Counted from the stretch's first letter, positions 7,565-16,749 are shown. The stretch: DNA of 64,000 bases from Prauserella salsuginis (GCF_024648885.1 NZ_JANBBF010000008.1:372001-436000), one strand, 5' to 3'. The notes: generated by a model not told the origin, from the sequence alone. Numbers and translations are program-made.

Positions 7565-9621
7565 CGGTCGTCCTTCCCGGCACCCGGTCCGTCCCGGCGG
7601 GTCCGGCCGTTCCCGTCCTGCCCGCCGCCCGTCAGACCGCGCCGCACGTCCCCGGCGACCGCACGGGGCCCGTCGGGGTCGGAGCCGTGCGCCCGCTTCG
7701 ACGACTCGAGCTGCCACGGCACGCTCGTCACCATCACCCGGGACTGGAACAGCAGCCGCGTCTTGAGCCGCAGCGCGCTCTGGTTGTGCAGCACCTGCTC
7801 CCACCAGCGGCCGACGACGTACTCGGGGATGAAGATCGTCACAACGTTGCGCGGGTTGTCCCCGCGGACCCGCTTCACGTAGTCGAGCACCGGCCGCGTG
7901 ATCTCCCGGTACGGCGATTCGACGACCTTCAGCGGGACCGTGAACTTCCGGCGGTTCCAGTCGTCGGTGAGCCTGCGTGTGTCGACGTCGTCGACGTTGA
8001 CCGTCACCGCCTCGAGCACATCCGGTTTCGTGGCCTTCGCGTACGCCAGGGCGCGCAACGTGGGCCGGTGAATCTGGGAGACCAGCACGATGGCGTGGTT
8101 GCGCGCCGGCAGCGTCACTTCCTCACCCTCGACCTCCTTGATCTCCTCGGCCACGTGGTCGTAGTGACGCCGGATGCCGCGCATGAGCACGTAGATCGCC
8201 GCCATCGCCACGATCGAGATCCACGCGCCCTCCAGGAACTTCGTCACGAGCACGATCACCAGCACGGTCGCGGTCATCACCAGGCCGAACGAGTTGATCA
8301 GCTGTGCCCGGCGCATCTGCTTGCGAGCGGCCTCGTCGGTCTCCACGGCGAGCCTGCGGTTCCAGTGCCGGATCATCCCGCTCTGGCTGAGCACGAACGA
8401 GACGAACACCCCGACGATGTAGAGCTGGATCAGCTGGGTGACCTGGGCGTCGAACACCGCAACGAGCACGATGGCCAGCAGCGCCAGGAAGAGGATGCCG
8501 TTGCTGAAGGCCAACCGGTCGCCGCGCGTGTGGAGCTGCCGGGGCAGGAACCGGTCCTGCGCCAGGATCGAGGCCAGTACCGGAAAGCCGTTGAACGCCG
8601 TGTTGGCAGCCAGGACGAGGATCAGACCGGTGAAGAAGATGATGTACCAGATCGCCGGCGCGAAGCCGCCGAACACGGCCCCGGCCAGCTGGGCCACGAG
8701 GGTCTTCTGCTCGTAGCCCTCCGGCGCGCCGACGAGCTGGGTCGCCGGGTCCTCGGCCATGATCACGCCGGTGACGTTGGCCAGAAACAGCAGCCCGAGG
8801 AACATCGTCACCGCGAGCACGCCCATGAGCAGCAGCGTCGTCGCCGCGTTCTTGCCCTTGGGTTTGCGGAACGCCGGCACCCCGTTGGCGATCGACTCGA
8901 CACCGGTCAGCGCGGCGCTGCCGGTCGAGAACGCCCGTAGCACCACGAACACGAAAGCCAGCCCCGCCAGGTGCTCCCCCTCGGTGGCCAGCTCGAACCC
9001 GGCGCTCTCGGCACGCACGTCCTCGCCTTGCACCACCGTGCGGACAAAACCCCACCCGATCATGGTGAGAACGCCCACGACGAAGGCGTAGGTCGGGATC
9101 GCGAACGCCGTACCGGACTCCCGCACCCCGCGCAGGTTCCCCGCCGCCAGCAACACGATCGCCCCGACGGAGAACAGCACCTGGTGATCGGCGACGAACG
9201 GGATCACCGAGCCGATGTTCGCCGCCGCCGCGGAGATCGACACCGCGACGGTGAGCACGTAGTCGACGAGTAGCGCGCACGCCACTCCGAGGCCCCAGTT
9301 CGGGCCGTGGTTGACGGTCGCCACCTCGTAATCGCCGCCGCCCGAGGTGTAGGCGCGGACGTTCTGCCGGTACGAGGCGACGACCGCCGCCATGACGAGC
9401 GCGATGACGAGGCCGACCCACGGGCTGTAGACGTACGCCGACGTACCGGCGATCGAGAGGACGAGGAGAATCTCCTCGGGCGCGTAGGCCACACTCGACA
9501 TCGGGTCGGAGGCGAAGACCGGCAACGCGATGCGCTTCGGTAGCCGGGTGTGCGCCAGGCGGTCGCTCCGGAAGGGGCGGCCCAGCAGCAACCGTTTCGT
9601 CGCGGTGGCGAACTTGGACAC
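7561..9621 (-). CDS. KimA-like potassium importer (APC superfamily)
   Basis: A 686-residue transporter with about 12 hydrophobic helices and a C-terminal soluble domain of about 200 residues. The N-terminal run KRLLLGRPFRSDRL, LPVFASDPMSSVAYAPEEIL, SYRQNVRAYTSGGGDYEV and VDYVLTVAVSISAAAANI matches the KimA group of high-affinity K+/H+ symporters described in Bacillus. The soluble tail resembles a USP-like domain (AIVLVSQIHRPTLRALAYAKATKPDVLEAV). The GTG at 9621 gives the conserved VSKFATATKRLL start; no strong ribosome site is visible. It is divergent from two RCK genes, supporting a K+ role, and is coupled by ATGA to the downstream methyltransferase. It corresponds to Rv2690c by gene order. 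Confidence 0.85.
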   Translation of the reverse strand: MSKFATATKRLLLGRPFRSDRLAHTRLPKRIALPVFASDPMSSVAYAPEEILLVLSIAGTSAYVYSPWVGLVIALVMAAVVASYRQNVRAYTSGGGDYEVATVNHGPNWGLGVACALLVDYVLTVAVSISAAAANIGSVIPFVADHQVLFSVGAIVLLAAGNLRGVRESGTAFAIPTYAFVVGVLTMIGWGFVRTVVQGEDVRAESAGFELATEGEHLAGLAFVFVVLRAFSTGSAALTGVESIANGVPAFRKPKGKNAATTLLLMGVLAVTMFLGLLFLANVTGVIMAEDPATQLVGAPEGYEQKTLVAQLAGAVFGGFAPAIWYIIFFTGLILVLAANTAFNGFPVLASILAQDRFLPRQLHTRGDRLAFSNGILFLALLAIVLVAVFDAQVTQLIQLYIVGVFVSFVLSQSGMIRHWNRRLAVETDEAARKQMRRAQLINSFGLVMTATVLVIVLVTKFLEGAWISIVAMAAIYVLMRGIRRHYDHVAEEIKEVEGEEVTLPARNHAIVLVSQIHRPTLRALAYAKATKPDVLEAVTVNVDDVDTRRLTDDWNRRKFTVPLKVVESPYREITRPVLDYVKRVRGDNPRNVVTIFIPEYVVGRWWEQVLHNQSALRLKTRLLFQSRVMVTSVPWQLESSKRAHGSDPDGPRAVAGDVRRGLTGGGQDGNGRTRRDGPGAGKDDR

Positions 9622-9719
9622 CCGTGCAGGGTAATCACCGCCCGTGGCCCGCATGTCGCCGCGGCGCGGTAGGTTGCATCGCAGTCGCCGACAACACGCA
9701 CAAGGAGGCGGAGACAACC

Positions 9720-10385
9720 GTGCACGTGGTGATCATGGGATGCGGCCGGGTGGGCGCGTCCCTGGCCGCCGCCCTCGAACGGCTCGATCACGAGGTCGCC
9801 GTCATCGATCGCGACCAGGAGGCGTTCCGCAGACTCGGCAGCGACTTCCACGGCCAGCAGGTCGTCGGCATGGGATTCGACCGGGACGTGCTGACCGAGG
9901 CCGGGATCGAACGCGCGGGCGCGTTCGCGGCGGTGTCCAGCGGCGACAACTCGAACATCATCTCCGCCCGGGTGGCGCGCGAGCTGTTCGGCATCGAACA
10001 CGTCGTGGCCCGCATCTACGACCACAAGCGCGCCGCCGTCTACGAGCGCCTCGGCATCCCGACGATCGCCACCGTGCCGTGGACGACCGACCGGTTCCTG
10101 CGCACGCTGCTGCCCGACGGTGTGGCCACGTCGTGGCGTGATCCCACCGGGACGGTGGCCCTGCTGCAACTGCCGCTGCACGAAGACTGGATCGGCCGCA
10201 ACGTGCGCGACATCGAACGAGCCGCCGGGGTCCGCGTGGCGTTCGTGATGCGCTTCGGCACCGGTGTGCTGCCGACCACCACGACCGTCATCCAGGCCGA
10301 CGACGAGGTGTACGTCGCCGCGCAGTCCGGCACCGTCGGCGACGTCACCGCCGTGGCCGCCCGCGCGCCCGAGGAGGAGGACTAG
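9720..10385 (+). CDS. ceoB: TrkA/RCK-type potassium regulatory protein 1
   Basis: A 221-residue cytoplasmic protein with an N-terminal RCK Rossmann fold (MGCGRVGASLA, residues 6-16; acidic VIDRDQEAF after beta-2, fitting NAD(H) binding) and a C-terminal TrkA-C domain from about residue 140 (LHEDWIGRNVRDIER, ADDEVYVAA). Such proteins gate or regulate K+ uptake systems. The GTG at 9720 is preceded by CAAGGAGG; the following gene begins immediately after its TAG stop, so the pair is co-transcribed. The divergent neighbour is a KimA-like importer. Gene order matches M. tuberculosis ceoB (Rv2691). Confidence 0.9.
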   Translation: MHVVIMGCGRVGASLAAALERLDHEVAVIDRDQEAFRRLGSDFHGQQVVGMGFDRDVLTEAGIERAGAFAAVSSGDNSNIISARVARELFGIEHVVARIYDHKRAAVYERLGIPTIATVPWTTDRFLRTLLPDGVATSWRDPTGTVALLQLPLHEDWIGRNVRDIERAAGVRVAFVMRFGTGVLPTTTTVIQADDEVYVAAQSGTVGDVTAVAARAPEEED

Positions 10386-11042
10386 ATGCGTGTCGCGATC
10401 GCCGGTGCCGGCGCGGTGGGCCGGTCCATCGCCTCCGAGCTCATCGAGGCCGGCCACACGGTGCTGCTGATCGAACGGCTCTCCCGCCAGTTCACCCCCG
10501 AGGTCGTCGAGGCCGCGGAGTGGGTGCTCGGCGACGCCTGCGAGATGTCCACGCTCGAGGCGTCGGGTATCGAACGCTGTGACGTCGTCATCGCCGCCAC
10601 GGGCGACGACAAGGTCAATCTCGTGCTGGCGCTGTTGGCCAAGACCGAGTTCGCGGTGCAGCGCGTGGTGGCGCGGGTCAACAATCCGGCCAACGAGTGG
10701 CTGTTCAACGAGAGCTGGGGTGTGGACGTCGCGGTGTCCACGCCGAGGATGCTGGCGGCGATGGTCGAAGAGGCCGTGAGCGTCGGCGACCTGGTGCGGC
10801 TGATGACGTTCCGTAAGAGCCAGGCCAACCTCGTCGAACTCACCCTGCCCGAGGAGACCCCGCTGGCCGGCACGCCCGTCGAGCGGCTCAACCTGCCGCG
10901 AGACGCCGCGCTGGTGGCCATCCTGCGGGGCGAACGCGTCATCGTGCCGCAGCCCGACGATCCGGTCGAAGGCGGTGACGAGGTGTTGTTCGTGGCACCG
11001 GAAAGCGTCGAACCGGAGCTCCGGACCGCGCTCGGCCGCTGA
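10386..11042 (+). CDS. ceoC: TrkA/RCK-type potassium regulatory protein 2
   Basis: A 218-residue paralogue of the preceding gene. It has the RCK nucleotide-binding motif GAGAVGRSIA at residues 7-16, an acidic residue after beta-2 (LIERLSRQ), a GDDKVNLVLALLAK segment and a C-terminal TrkA-C domain from about 135 (TPLAGTPVERLNLPRDAALVAILRGERVI). The start codon abuts the upstream stop without spacing. Two consecutive single-RCK proteins suggest a heteromeric regulatory ring for K+ uptake, probably acting on the divergent KimA-like transporter. It corresponds to Rv2692 by gene order. Confidence 0.9.
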   Translation: MRVAIAGAGAVGRSIASELIEAGHTVLLIERLSRQFTPEVVEAAEWVLGDACEMSTLEASGIERCDVVIAATGDDKVNLVLALLAKTEFAVQRVVARVNNPANEWLFNESWGVDVAVSTPRMLAAMVEEAVSVGDLVRLMTFRKSQANLVELTLPEETPLAGTPVERLNLPRDAALVAILRGERVIVPQPDDPVEGGDEVLFVAPESVEPELRTALGR

Positions 11043-11069
11043 GCCGGGCGCGTCCGGGCGAAGCGGGCG

Positions 11070-11939
11070 TCAGCGGGGTGGGTTGTCGGACGACTCGTCG
11101 TCGGAGGCCGCTCCGCCGGCGCCCGTCGAGACCGCACCGGACGGCACGGCGCCGGGCGCGCCCTGGGCGGGCCGGTCGTATTTGGCACGCAGTTCCGCCT
11201 CGATCTCGGCGTCGGTGCGTGTCCGGCTCTCACGCAGGTGTTTGAGCCTGCGGTCCGAACGGCGCACCGCCCACACGACCACCAGCAGTGCCAGGCCGTA
11301 GAGCGGATATCCCATGGCGATCTTCGCGAACGCCAACCAGCCCGTGTGGTCCTCGTCGTAGAGCCACCGCTGCACGATGAACCGCGCGGCGAACACGGCG
11401 GCCAGGGCGAGCGTGGCGATGTCGTAGCCCCGGCGCGACGGCTTGTCCTTGCGCCAGTCCATGCCGGTGCCGTTGAGCGCGTTCCACACGACGCCGGCCA
11501 GAGGCCAGCGCACGAGCACCGACAGGGCCAGCACGCTGAAGTACACCACCGACGTCCAGATGCCGAACAGGAAGAAGCCCTTGGCCTCGCCGGTGCGGTA
11601 GGCGATGAACGCCGCGATCGCCACGCCGAGGAAACCGGAGATCGCGGGCTGCACCGGTTCCTTGCGCACGACGCGCACCACGGTGATCGCCACGGCGCTG
11701 CCCAGGGCGATCCAGATGGCCGGCATGAGCCCGAACATCGCGTTCGCCAGCACGAACACCACGACGGGGATGCCGGAGTAGATCAGCCCCGACACGCCGC
11801 CCATCTGCTCGAGCATCGTCGGCGCACGGTCGGCGCCGGCCTCCCGGGAGCCCGGGTCGTTGCCACCGCGGCCCGCCTCGGAGCCGTCGGTCTCGTCCGG
11901 CTCGCCGGTGCGGTCGGGCTCACGGTCGGGTGCGGTCAC
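11070..11939 (-). CDS. DUF3159 family membrane protein
   Basis: A 289-residue protein conserved in actinobacteria (position of Rv2693c). Residues 1-40 are polar and low complexity; residues 42-240 contain about six hydrophobic helices (GLIYSGIPVVVFVLANAMFGLMP, AISGFLGVAIAAFIAYR, GFFLFGIWTSVVYFSVLALS) with a conserved LNGTGMDWRKD loop and a YDIATLALAAVFAARFIVQ helix; the C-terminal 50 residues are charged and disordered. The GTG at 11939 has a GGAGAG upstream. It follows the OB-fold gene by 27 bp and is likely in one operon with it. Its function is unknown. Confidence 0.85.
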   Translation of the reverse strand: MTAPDREPDRTGEPDETDGSEAGRGGNDPGSREAGADRAPTMLEQMGGVSGLIYSGIPVVVFVLANAMFGLMPAIWIALGSAVAITVVRVVRKEPVQPAISGFLGVAIAAFIAYRTGEAKGFFLFGIWTSVVYFSVLALSVLVRWPLAGVVWNALNGTGMDWRKDKPSRRGYDIATLALAAVFAARFIVQRWLYDEDHTGWLAFAKIAMGYPLYGLALLVVVWAVRRSDRRLKHLRESRTRTDAEIEAELRAKYDRPAQGAPGAVPSGAVSTGAGGAASDDESSDNPPR

Positions 11940-11966
11940 GCGGGAACTCTCCGGATCTCGTCGTGG

Positions 11967-12344
11967 TCAGGTGGGCTGCAGCAACTCGTAGTACGGGTTG
12001 TACAGCACTTTACGGCCCTCGCGGTCCGCCATGCGGCCACGGGCCTTGATGGTGCGGCCCGGTTCGATGCCGGGAATCCGCCTGCGGCCGAGCCACACGA
12101 GCGTGACCTCGTCGGTGCCGTCGAACAGCTCGGCCTCCAACGTGGCCGCCTCGGTCGCGGGGCACAACTCGACACTCCGCAACCGCCCGAGAACGGTGAC
12201 CTCGTCGCCGCAGCGACAGTCGCACGCCCGCTGGGCGCCGCTCGCTTCGGATTTCTCGGAGAGATCGTCGGCGTCGAGGGTCTCGACGTCACTGGTGAGT
12301 TTCTTGACCAAGCGGCTGAAGTAGCCGCCGTCCTTGGCGGGCAT
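11967..12344 (-). CDS. Small OB-fold nucleic-acid-binding domain protein
   Basis: A 125-residue protein at the position of Rv2694c. After a basic amphipathic N-terminus (FSRLVKKLTSDVETLDADDL) and a Cys pair (RACDCRCGDEVTVLGRLRSVEL), residues 45-120 read as an OB-fold with alternating strands (ATLEAELFDGTDEVTLVWLGRR, GRTIKARGRMADREGRKVLY) and a conserved NPYYELL end, suggesting nucleic-acid binding. The ATG at 12344 has AGGAGC upstream, which favours it over a start 39 bp earlier. DUF3159 follows immediately. No direct functional evidence exists. Confidence 0.8.
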   Translation of the reverse strand: MPAKDGGYFSRLVKKLTSDVETLDADDLSEKSEASGAQRACDCRCGDEVTVLGRLRSVELCPATEAATLEAELFDGTDEVTLVWLGRRRIPGIEPGRTIKARGRMADREGRKVLYNPYYELLQPT

Positions 12345-12535
12345 GTGCCTGCTCCTGTACTTCGAGGGCCCCCGACTCAGCATTTCACGGCCCGTACGTG
12401 TTCAGCGTAGCTTTCCTACAGGCACAGGGAAGCCGACGGAGGTCGACTGTGGCAAGGCGCCACGACGTGAGCTGCGTTATGTCCGCGTGCGGGCCGGTCA
12501 CGGGGACCGGAAAGCCGGTCGAGCAGGATGTCGGT

Positions 12536-13270
12536 GTGCCCGCCACACACCTTTCCCATCCCGCTCTGCCCTGCGGCGCCGCCGTCCTGCCCGGCACCGG
12601 TTCCGACGAGGTGTTCGCCCGCGCCGTGTTCGCTCCGGCGCTCACCACCGCCGGGATCGCCGTGGCCGCGCCCCGGCCCCGTGCAGGAGCCGCGCTCGTC
12701 CGGGAATCGCTCGCGGCGCTGGACGCGTTCGCCGCGGCCGCGAGCGGGCCGATCCTGGTCGGTGGTGTGTCCCTCGGGGCCCAGCTGGCCGTCGAATGGG
12801 CACTGCGCAACGACACACGCTGCGCCGGGGTGCTGGCCGTGCTGCCGGCGTGGGCGGGCACGCCGGGCGATGCACCGGGCGCGATCGCCGCCCGCACCTC
12901 GGCGGACCTCATCGACCGCGAAGGGCTCGATCGCGCGCTCACGATCGCGACCGACGGCGTGCCACCGTGGCTGGCGGCCGAACTGACCCGCTCCTGGCGC
13001 CGCCACGGCGACGGCCTCGCCGCGGGGCTCCGCGCAGCCGCCGCGCACCCGGCACCGGATCTCGACGCGCTGACCCGGTGCCGGGTGCCGGTCGGCATCA
13101 GCGCCTGCACCGACGATCCGGTGCATCCGGTCGAGCTCGCGCGAGCCTGGGCGACGGCGCTACCGGACGCGAGCCTGCGCGAGATGCCGCTGGCGGCGTT
13201 CGGTGCCGACCCCGCATCGGCGGGCCGGGCCACGATCGACGCCTGGCGGGAGGCCTGCCGGGCTCGCTGA
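12536..13270 (+). CDS. Dienelactone-hydrolase-like alpha/beta hydrolase
   Basis: A 244-residue alpha/beta hydrolase at the position of Rv2695. The nucleophile elbow GGVSLGAQ (G-x-S-x-G) is near residue 80, with candidate Asp in CTDDPVHP and a short C-terminal helix. The catalytic His is not obvious: the His in DDPVHP is a candidate, so activity is uncertain. The start is uncertain: the GTG at 12536 opens the conserved region, while an ATG at 12479 would add 19 residues; neither has a convincing ribosome site. It is divergent from the OB-fold gene and convergent with the DUF3710 gene. Confidence 0.7.
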   Translation: MPATHLSHPALPCGAAVLPGTGSDEVFARAVFAPALTTAGIAVAAPRPRAGAALVRESLAALDAFAAAASGPILVGGVSLGAQLAVEWALRNDTRCAGVLAVLPAWAGTPGDAPGAIAARTSADLIDREGLDRALTIATDGVPPWLAAELTRSWRRHGDGLAAGLRAAAAHPAPDLDALTRCRVPVGISACTDDPVHPVELARAWATALPDASLREMPLAAFGADPASAGRATIDAWREACRAR

Positions 13271-13340
13271 GGCGGATCCCGTCCGGCGGGCCCCGCCTCG
13301 GCGCGTGGTCAGCCCTGCCCGGAGCCCGGGCCGAACGGAC

Positions 13341-14033
13341 TCAACCCTGCCCGGACTGCTGCGCCGCGATGTGCTGCGCGACCTGCTCGGGCAGCCGCAC
13401 CGGCAGCGGCGTGCGCACGGGCATCGGCGCGTCCCCGCGCGCCACGATCGTGCCGCGCACGATGTCCCGCAGCACCTCTGGCGCCTCGGCGGCCTGCGTC
13501 TGCGGGCCTGCGATCACGCCCCGCAGCATCCACCTCGGGCCGTCGACACCGACGAACCGCAGTGCCATCTCACCGATGACGGCCGACAGCTCCATCCCCC
13601 ACTCGCCCCGGCCGAGCGAGACCTTCGCACCGTCGCCGCGCAGCTGTTCGGCGAGTTCGTCGCTCACCGACCGCCACTGCCCGCCCGAACGGGGCGCCGC
13701 GTACGCGCTGACCGTGACCTGCCCCTGCGGCACCACGATGTGCACGGCGCGGACGTTGCCGCCCTGCTGGTCCATCTCGACCTGCACCTGCGACCCGTCC
13801 GGCACGGGCACGCGCACCGAGCCGAGGTCCATGCGCGGCAGTCCGTCGTCGGGGGCGTCCGCCTCGTCGTACGGGCCCGACGCGCCGTCGACCCGGTCCG
13901 CAGGCGGGTCGCCCTCGACGTCCTCGGCCTCACCGGCGCCGGACGCGGCCGTCACCGGTTCGTCGCCGATGTCGGCTCCCGCCCCGGCCTCGTCGCCGGC
14001 CGCCTGTCGTCGCTTCCGTCCGAAAATCCCCAC
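13341..14033 (-). CDS. DUF3710 domain protein
   Basis: A 230-residue actinobacterial protein of unknown function (position of Rv2696c). Residues 1-65 are a basic start followed by an acidic low-complexity stretch; residues 66-215 form the DUF3710 beta-rich domain (RMDLGSVRVPVPDGSQVQVE, VTVSAYAAPRSGG, RWMLRGVIAGP, EVLRDIVRGTIVARGDAPMP). The GTG start overlaps the dut stop by one base (TAGTG), so translation is probably coupled to dUTPase. Conserved pairing with dut hints at a link to nucleotide or DNA metabolism, but that is inference. Confidence 0.85.
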   Translation of the reverse strand: MGIFGRKRRQAAGDEAGAGADIGDEPVTAASGAGEAEDVEGDPPADRVDGASGPYDEADAPDDGLPRMDLGSVRVPVPDGSQVQVEMDQQGGNVRAVHIVVPQGQVTVSAYAAPRSGGQWRSVSDELAEQLRGDGAKVSLGRGEWGMELSAVIGEMALRFVGVDGPRWMLRGVIAGPQTQAAEAPEVLRDIVRGTIVARGDAPMPVRTPLPVRLPEQVAQHIAAQQSGQG

Positions 14034-14497
14034 TAGTTCTCCGTTCCGAGGGTCGCGTGCCCACCCGTCGAACCGTAGCCGCCCGTCCCCCGCTCGGTCG
14101 GCTCGAGTTCGTCAACCTCGACGAACTCCGCGCGGCTGACGCGCTGCACGATCAGCTGCGCGATCCGGTCGCCCCGCGTGAGTTCGACAGGCTCGGCCGG
14201 GTCGAGGTTCACCAGGCACACCTTGATCTCACCGCGGTATCCGGCGTCGATGGTGCCGGGCGTGTTCACGATCGACAGGCCGACCCGCGCGGCGAGCCCC
14301 GACCTCGGGTGCACGAAGCCGGCGTATCCGGACGGGAGCGCGATCGCCACCCCGGTTCCCACCACCGCGCGCTCGCCCGGCGCGAGCACGACGTCCCGGG
14401 TGGTCACGAGGTCGGCACCGGCATCGTCGGGCCGCGCGTAGGACGGGAGGGGAACATCGGGATCGACGCGGGAAAGCAGGACCTGCACGCTGGACAC
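14033..14497 (-). CDS. dut: dUTP diphosphatase
   Basis: A 154-residue trimeric dUTPase that hydrolyses dUTP to dUMP and diphosphate, keeping uracil out of DNA and supplying thymidylate synthesis. All five family motifs are visible: [43 protein letters not shown] and the C-terminal Gly-rich [16 protein letters not shown]. The GTG at 14497 gives the same length as the mycobacterial enzyme. The upstream DUF3093 gene is divergent, with 24 bp between the two starts. Confidence 0.96.
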   Translation of the reverse strand: MSSVQVLLSRVDPDVPLPSYARPDDAGADLVTTRDVVLAPGERAVVGTGVAIALPSGYAGFVHPRSGLAARVGLSIVNTPGTIDAGYRGEIKVCLVNLDPAEPVELTRGDRIAQLIVQRVSRAEFVEVDELEPTERGTGGYGSTGGHATLGTEN

Positions 14498-14521
14498 GGC
14501 TGGCGAGACTACCCTGAACCC

Positions 14522-15130
14522 GTGAGCACGAGTGCACGCGCGCGGCCCGACGGCGACGATCCGGCGACCGGCCCCGACAACACGCAGGGCAACGACTCCG
14601 GCGGCCGCGACCGCGGTTCGGCGGGCGAATCCGAGGTGCGATTCAGCGAGCGGTTGTACATGGCCTGGTGGTGCTGGCCGCTGCCGTTGATCGGCGCCGC
14701 CCTGCTCGCCGCGGAGGTCCACATGGGCTATCCGGGGGTGCGGGCCTGGCTGCCGTACGTGATCCTGCTGCCGCTGGCCGCACTGCTGCTGCTTGGCTTC
14801 GGCCGGCTGAAGATCCAGGTCACCGGCGGCGGCCGTCCCGAGCTGTGGGTCGGCGACGCCCATCTGCCGCTGCGGCACGTCGGCGCGGTCGAGGTGATCG
14901 GCAAGGGCGCCCGGCGCAGGACCCTCGGACCCGAGCTCGACCCGGCCGCGTTCGTCGTCAACCGGGGCTGGGTCCCCACACTCGTGCGGGTCGAGGTGAC
15001 CGACCCCGACGATCCGACCCCGTACTGGTTGTTCAGCACGCGCCACCCGGAGCGTGTCGCCGCGCTGCTGCGGGAGGCACGTCCGCCGCTGCACCCCGAC
15101 ACGCCACAGACCCCGTCCGCGGAGGACTGA
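14522..15130 (+). CDS. DUF3093 family membrane protein
   Basis: A 202-residue protein at the position of Rv2698. The first 38 residues are polar; two hydrophobic helices follow ([22 protein letters not shown] and [17 protein letters not shown]), then a cytoplasmic or exposed PH-like beta domain ([56 protein letters not shown]). The GTG at 14522 fits the overlap with dut promoter sequences. The role is unknown; the conserved position next to dut is seen in other actinobacteria. A very strong hairpin terminates the gene. Confidence 0.8.
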   Translation: MSTSARARPDGDDPATGPDNTQGNDSGGRDRGSAGESEVRFSERLYMAWWCWPLPLIGAALLAAEVHMGYPGVRAWLPYVILLPLAALLLLGFGRLKIQVTGGGRPELWVGDAHLPLRHVGAVEVIGKGARRRTLGPELDPAAFVVNRGWVPTLVRVEVTDPDDPTPYWLFSTRHPERVAALLREARPPLHPDTPQTPSAED

Positions 15131-15154
15131 CCCGCACGGCCTGCCGACACGACA

Positions 15155-15193
15155 GGAGCGGCCGGGTGATGTCCGCCATCACCCGGCCGCTCC
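15155..15193 (+). terminator. Strong hairpin terminator after the DUF3093 gene
   Basis: A perfect 17-bp inverted repeat (arm GGAGCGGCCGGGTGATG) with a 5-nt loop starts 25 bp after the stop. It can also serve the convergent DUF4193 gene. Confidence 0.8.
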
Positions 15194-15263
15194 CGTTCTG
15201 CCTGTATCCCGTTCCGCCTGTGTCGCCCCCTACCGCCGCCGCGCCCGCCGATGCGGGCCCGGC

Positions 15264-15572
15264 TCACGCGCAGTCGCGGCAGATCAGCTGAGAACCCGAC
15301 TCCTCGGCGAGCCTGCTGCGGTGGTGCACCAGGAAGCACACCGAGCAGGTGAACTCGTCGGCCTGCTTCGGCACGACCTTGACGGTCAGGTCCTCACCGG
15401 AGAGCCCCGACAGGTCGGCGCCCGGGAGCTCGAAGTTCTCGGCGCTCACGTCTTCGTCGACGTCGACGACGCCGGACTGGTTCTCGTTGCGCCGCGCCTT
15501 CAGTTCCTCCAGCGAGTCTTCGGCGAGCTCGTCCGCCTCACTGCGGCGCGGAGCGTCGTAGTCGGTCGCCAT
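15264..15572 (-). CDS. DUF4193 zinc-ribbon protein
   Basis: A 102-residue acidic protein at the position of Rv2699c. The N-terminal half is charged (EADELAEDSLEELKARRNENQSG); the C-terminal half carries two Cys pairs, CSVC and CRDC, 24 residues apart around HHRSRLAEESGSQ, which make a zinc ribbon. These proteins are conserved across actinobacteria and their function is not known; a transcription-related role has been suspected on the basis of fold only. The ATG at 15572 has an upstream purine-rich site (GGGGTGAAGGA). Confidence 0.88.
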   Translation of the reverse strand: MATDYDAPRRSEADELAEDSLEELKARRNENQSGVVDVDEDVSAENFELPGADLSGLSGEDLTVKVVPKQADEFTCSVCFLVHHRSRLAEESGSQLICRDCA

Positions 15573-16059
15573 TGTCCTTCACCCCTGCGATCAGCATTTC
15601 TCTCGATACGCGACCGTCGGAGGCGAACTCCGGCGGTCCTGTCGCTTCCGCTGGTCAACGTTCCAGCGCCTGTGTTTGTGCCCGGGAGAAGGGTGAGTGT
15701 CGTCTCATCGGTGTTGCCACCTGCGTCACACGTCGCCACAGCCCGGGAGCCCGGAGAGGGTAGCCCACGACGTACCCGGCTCCACAGCAGGTCACCCCGA
15801 CCCGGTGGGACGTCACTCGGGCGGGGCATTTGATTCGGTCCGAGGCGGGTTACCCGGGATGGGGTGCCGCGACCCATACGCCCCGGAGAACACGTCGTCG
15901 CTGCCGGTACAGCCGCCTTCGCCGCGTCACGGCGGCGCTGTGACCGGCTCGGACGGCGTGTCCCCGGCGGGTCCCGGCCTGCGCCGCCGTTGTAACGCCT
16001 AAGCTGATCAACGGCGACATAGACGATAGTTGGGCGGGGATCGGCGAAGGGACGGCTCA
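15573..16059. other. Intergenic region between the divergent DUF4193 and cei genes
   Basis: No coding sequence is supported. The region must hold both promoters; I see no clear -35/-10 pair. TTGTAACG at 15990 and TAGACGATAG at 16021 are possible elements for cei only. Confidence 0.4.
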
Positions 16060-16749
16060 GTGGTGTCGGGGACCGGGGGCTTCCGGAGAAGCCGTGTCAA
16101 GCCGTACCGGAAGCACAAGCCGCTGCCTGCACTGATCGTGGTGGCGGTGCTGGGCCTGGCGGCGTCGGCGATCTGGATCAACGTCGTCACCTCCACCGAG
16201 GATCTCGACGAGGCCATTCGCTGCACCCCTGCGGCACATCCACCCGAAGGGGTGACATTCAACCCGCAGCCCCACGACGCGCTCTCCAGTACTCAGCCCG
16301 CCCCGCCGCACCGGGTGAACGTGCAGGTACTCAACGCGAGCGGGCTGCGCGGCGAGGCGGCGATGACCACGTCGGCACTCGAACAGCTCGGATTCACTCA
16401 ACTCGGTGAACCAGGGAACGACGACGCCTTCCCGAAGGGCGAGGCGTCGTGCCACGGCCAACTCCGCTACGGCCCGAACGGCGAGGCCGCTGCCCGCACG
16501 CTCCGGCTCATCGACCCCTGCCTGCAGCTCGTGGAGGACGGCAGGAAGGACGCCACCGTCGACCTGGCCATCGGCTCGGCCTTCAACGACGTGCGCCCCA
16601 CCAGCGAGGCCCTCGACGTCCTCGAGCAGCTGAAGCGCTCGAGCAAGAACAACACCTCGGGCAGTGAGCAGTCCGCAGGCGGCGCGTCCGGGACGAGTTC
16701 GCTCATCGACCGCGAACTGCTCGACCAGACCGAGCCCGAGCACTGCTGA
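16060..16749 (+). CDS. cei: Cell envelope integrity protein Cei (LytR C-terminal domain)
   Basis: A 229-residue membrane-anchored protein at the position of Rv2700. A basic N-terminus (RRSRVKPYRKHKPLP) precedes one membrane helix (ALIVVAVLGLAASAIWINVV); the rest is extracytoplasmic. Residues 85-190 form a LytR_C domain (RVNVQVLNASGLRGEAAMTTSALEQLGF, QLRYGPNGEAAARTLRLIDPC, VDLAIGSAFNDVRP). Four Cys residues may form disulfides. The M. tuberculosis homologue is needed for envelope integrity and virulence. The GTG at 16060 is preceded by GAAGGGA; a frame 30 bp longer lacks such a site. Confidence 0.85.
   Translation: MVSGTGGFRRSRVKPYRKHKPLPALIVVAVLGLAASAIWINVVTSTEDLDEAIRCTPAAHPPEGVTFNPQPHDALSSTQPAPPHRVNVQVLNASGLRGEAAMTTSALEQLGFTQLGEPGNDDAFPKGEASCHGQLRYGPNGEAAARTLRLIDPCLQLVEDGRKDATVDLAIGSAFNDVRPTSEALDVLEQLKRSSKNNTSGSEQSAGGASGTSSLIDRELLDQTEPEHC

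Noticed and set aside
7687-8940. A 417-residue plus-strand frame opposite the KimA-like gene
   Set aside because: Composition is Arg/His/Asp/Gln-rich and featureless; the minus strand carries a recognisable transporter.
9622-9719. A c-di-AMP (ydaO-type) riboswitch upstream of the KimA-like gene
   Set aside because: Only about 100 bp separates the divergent starts and no matching fold is apparent.
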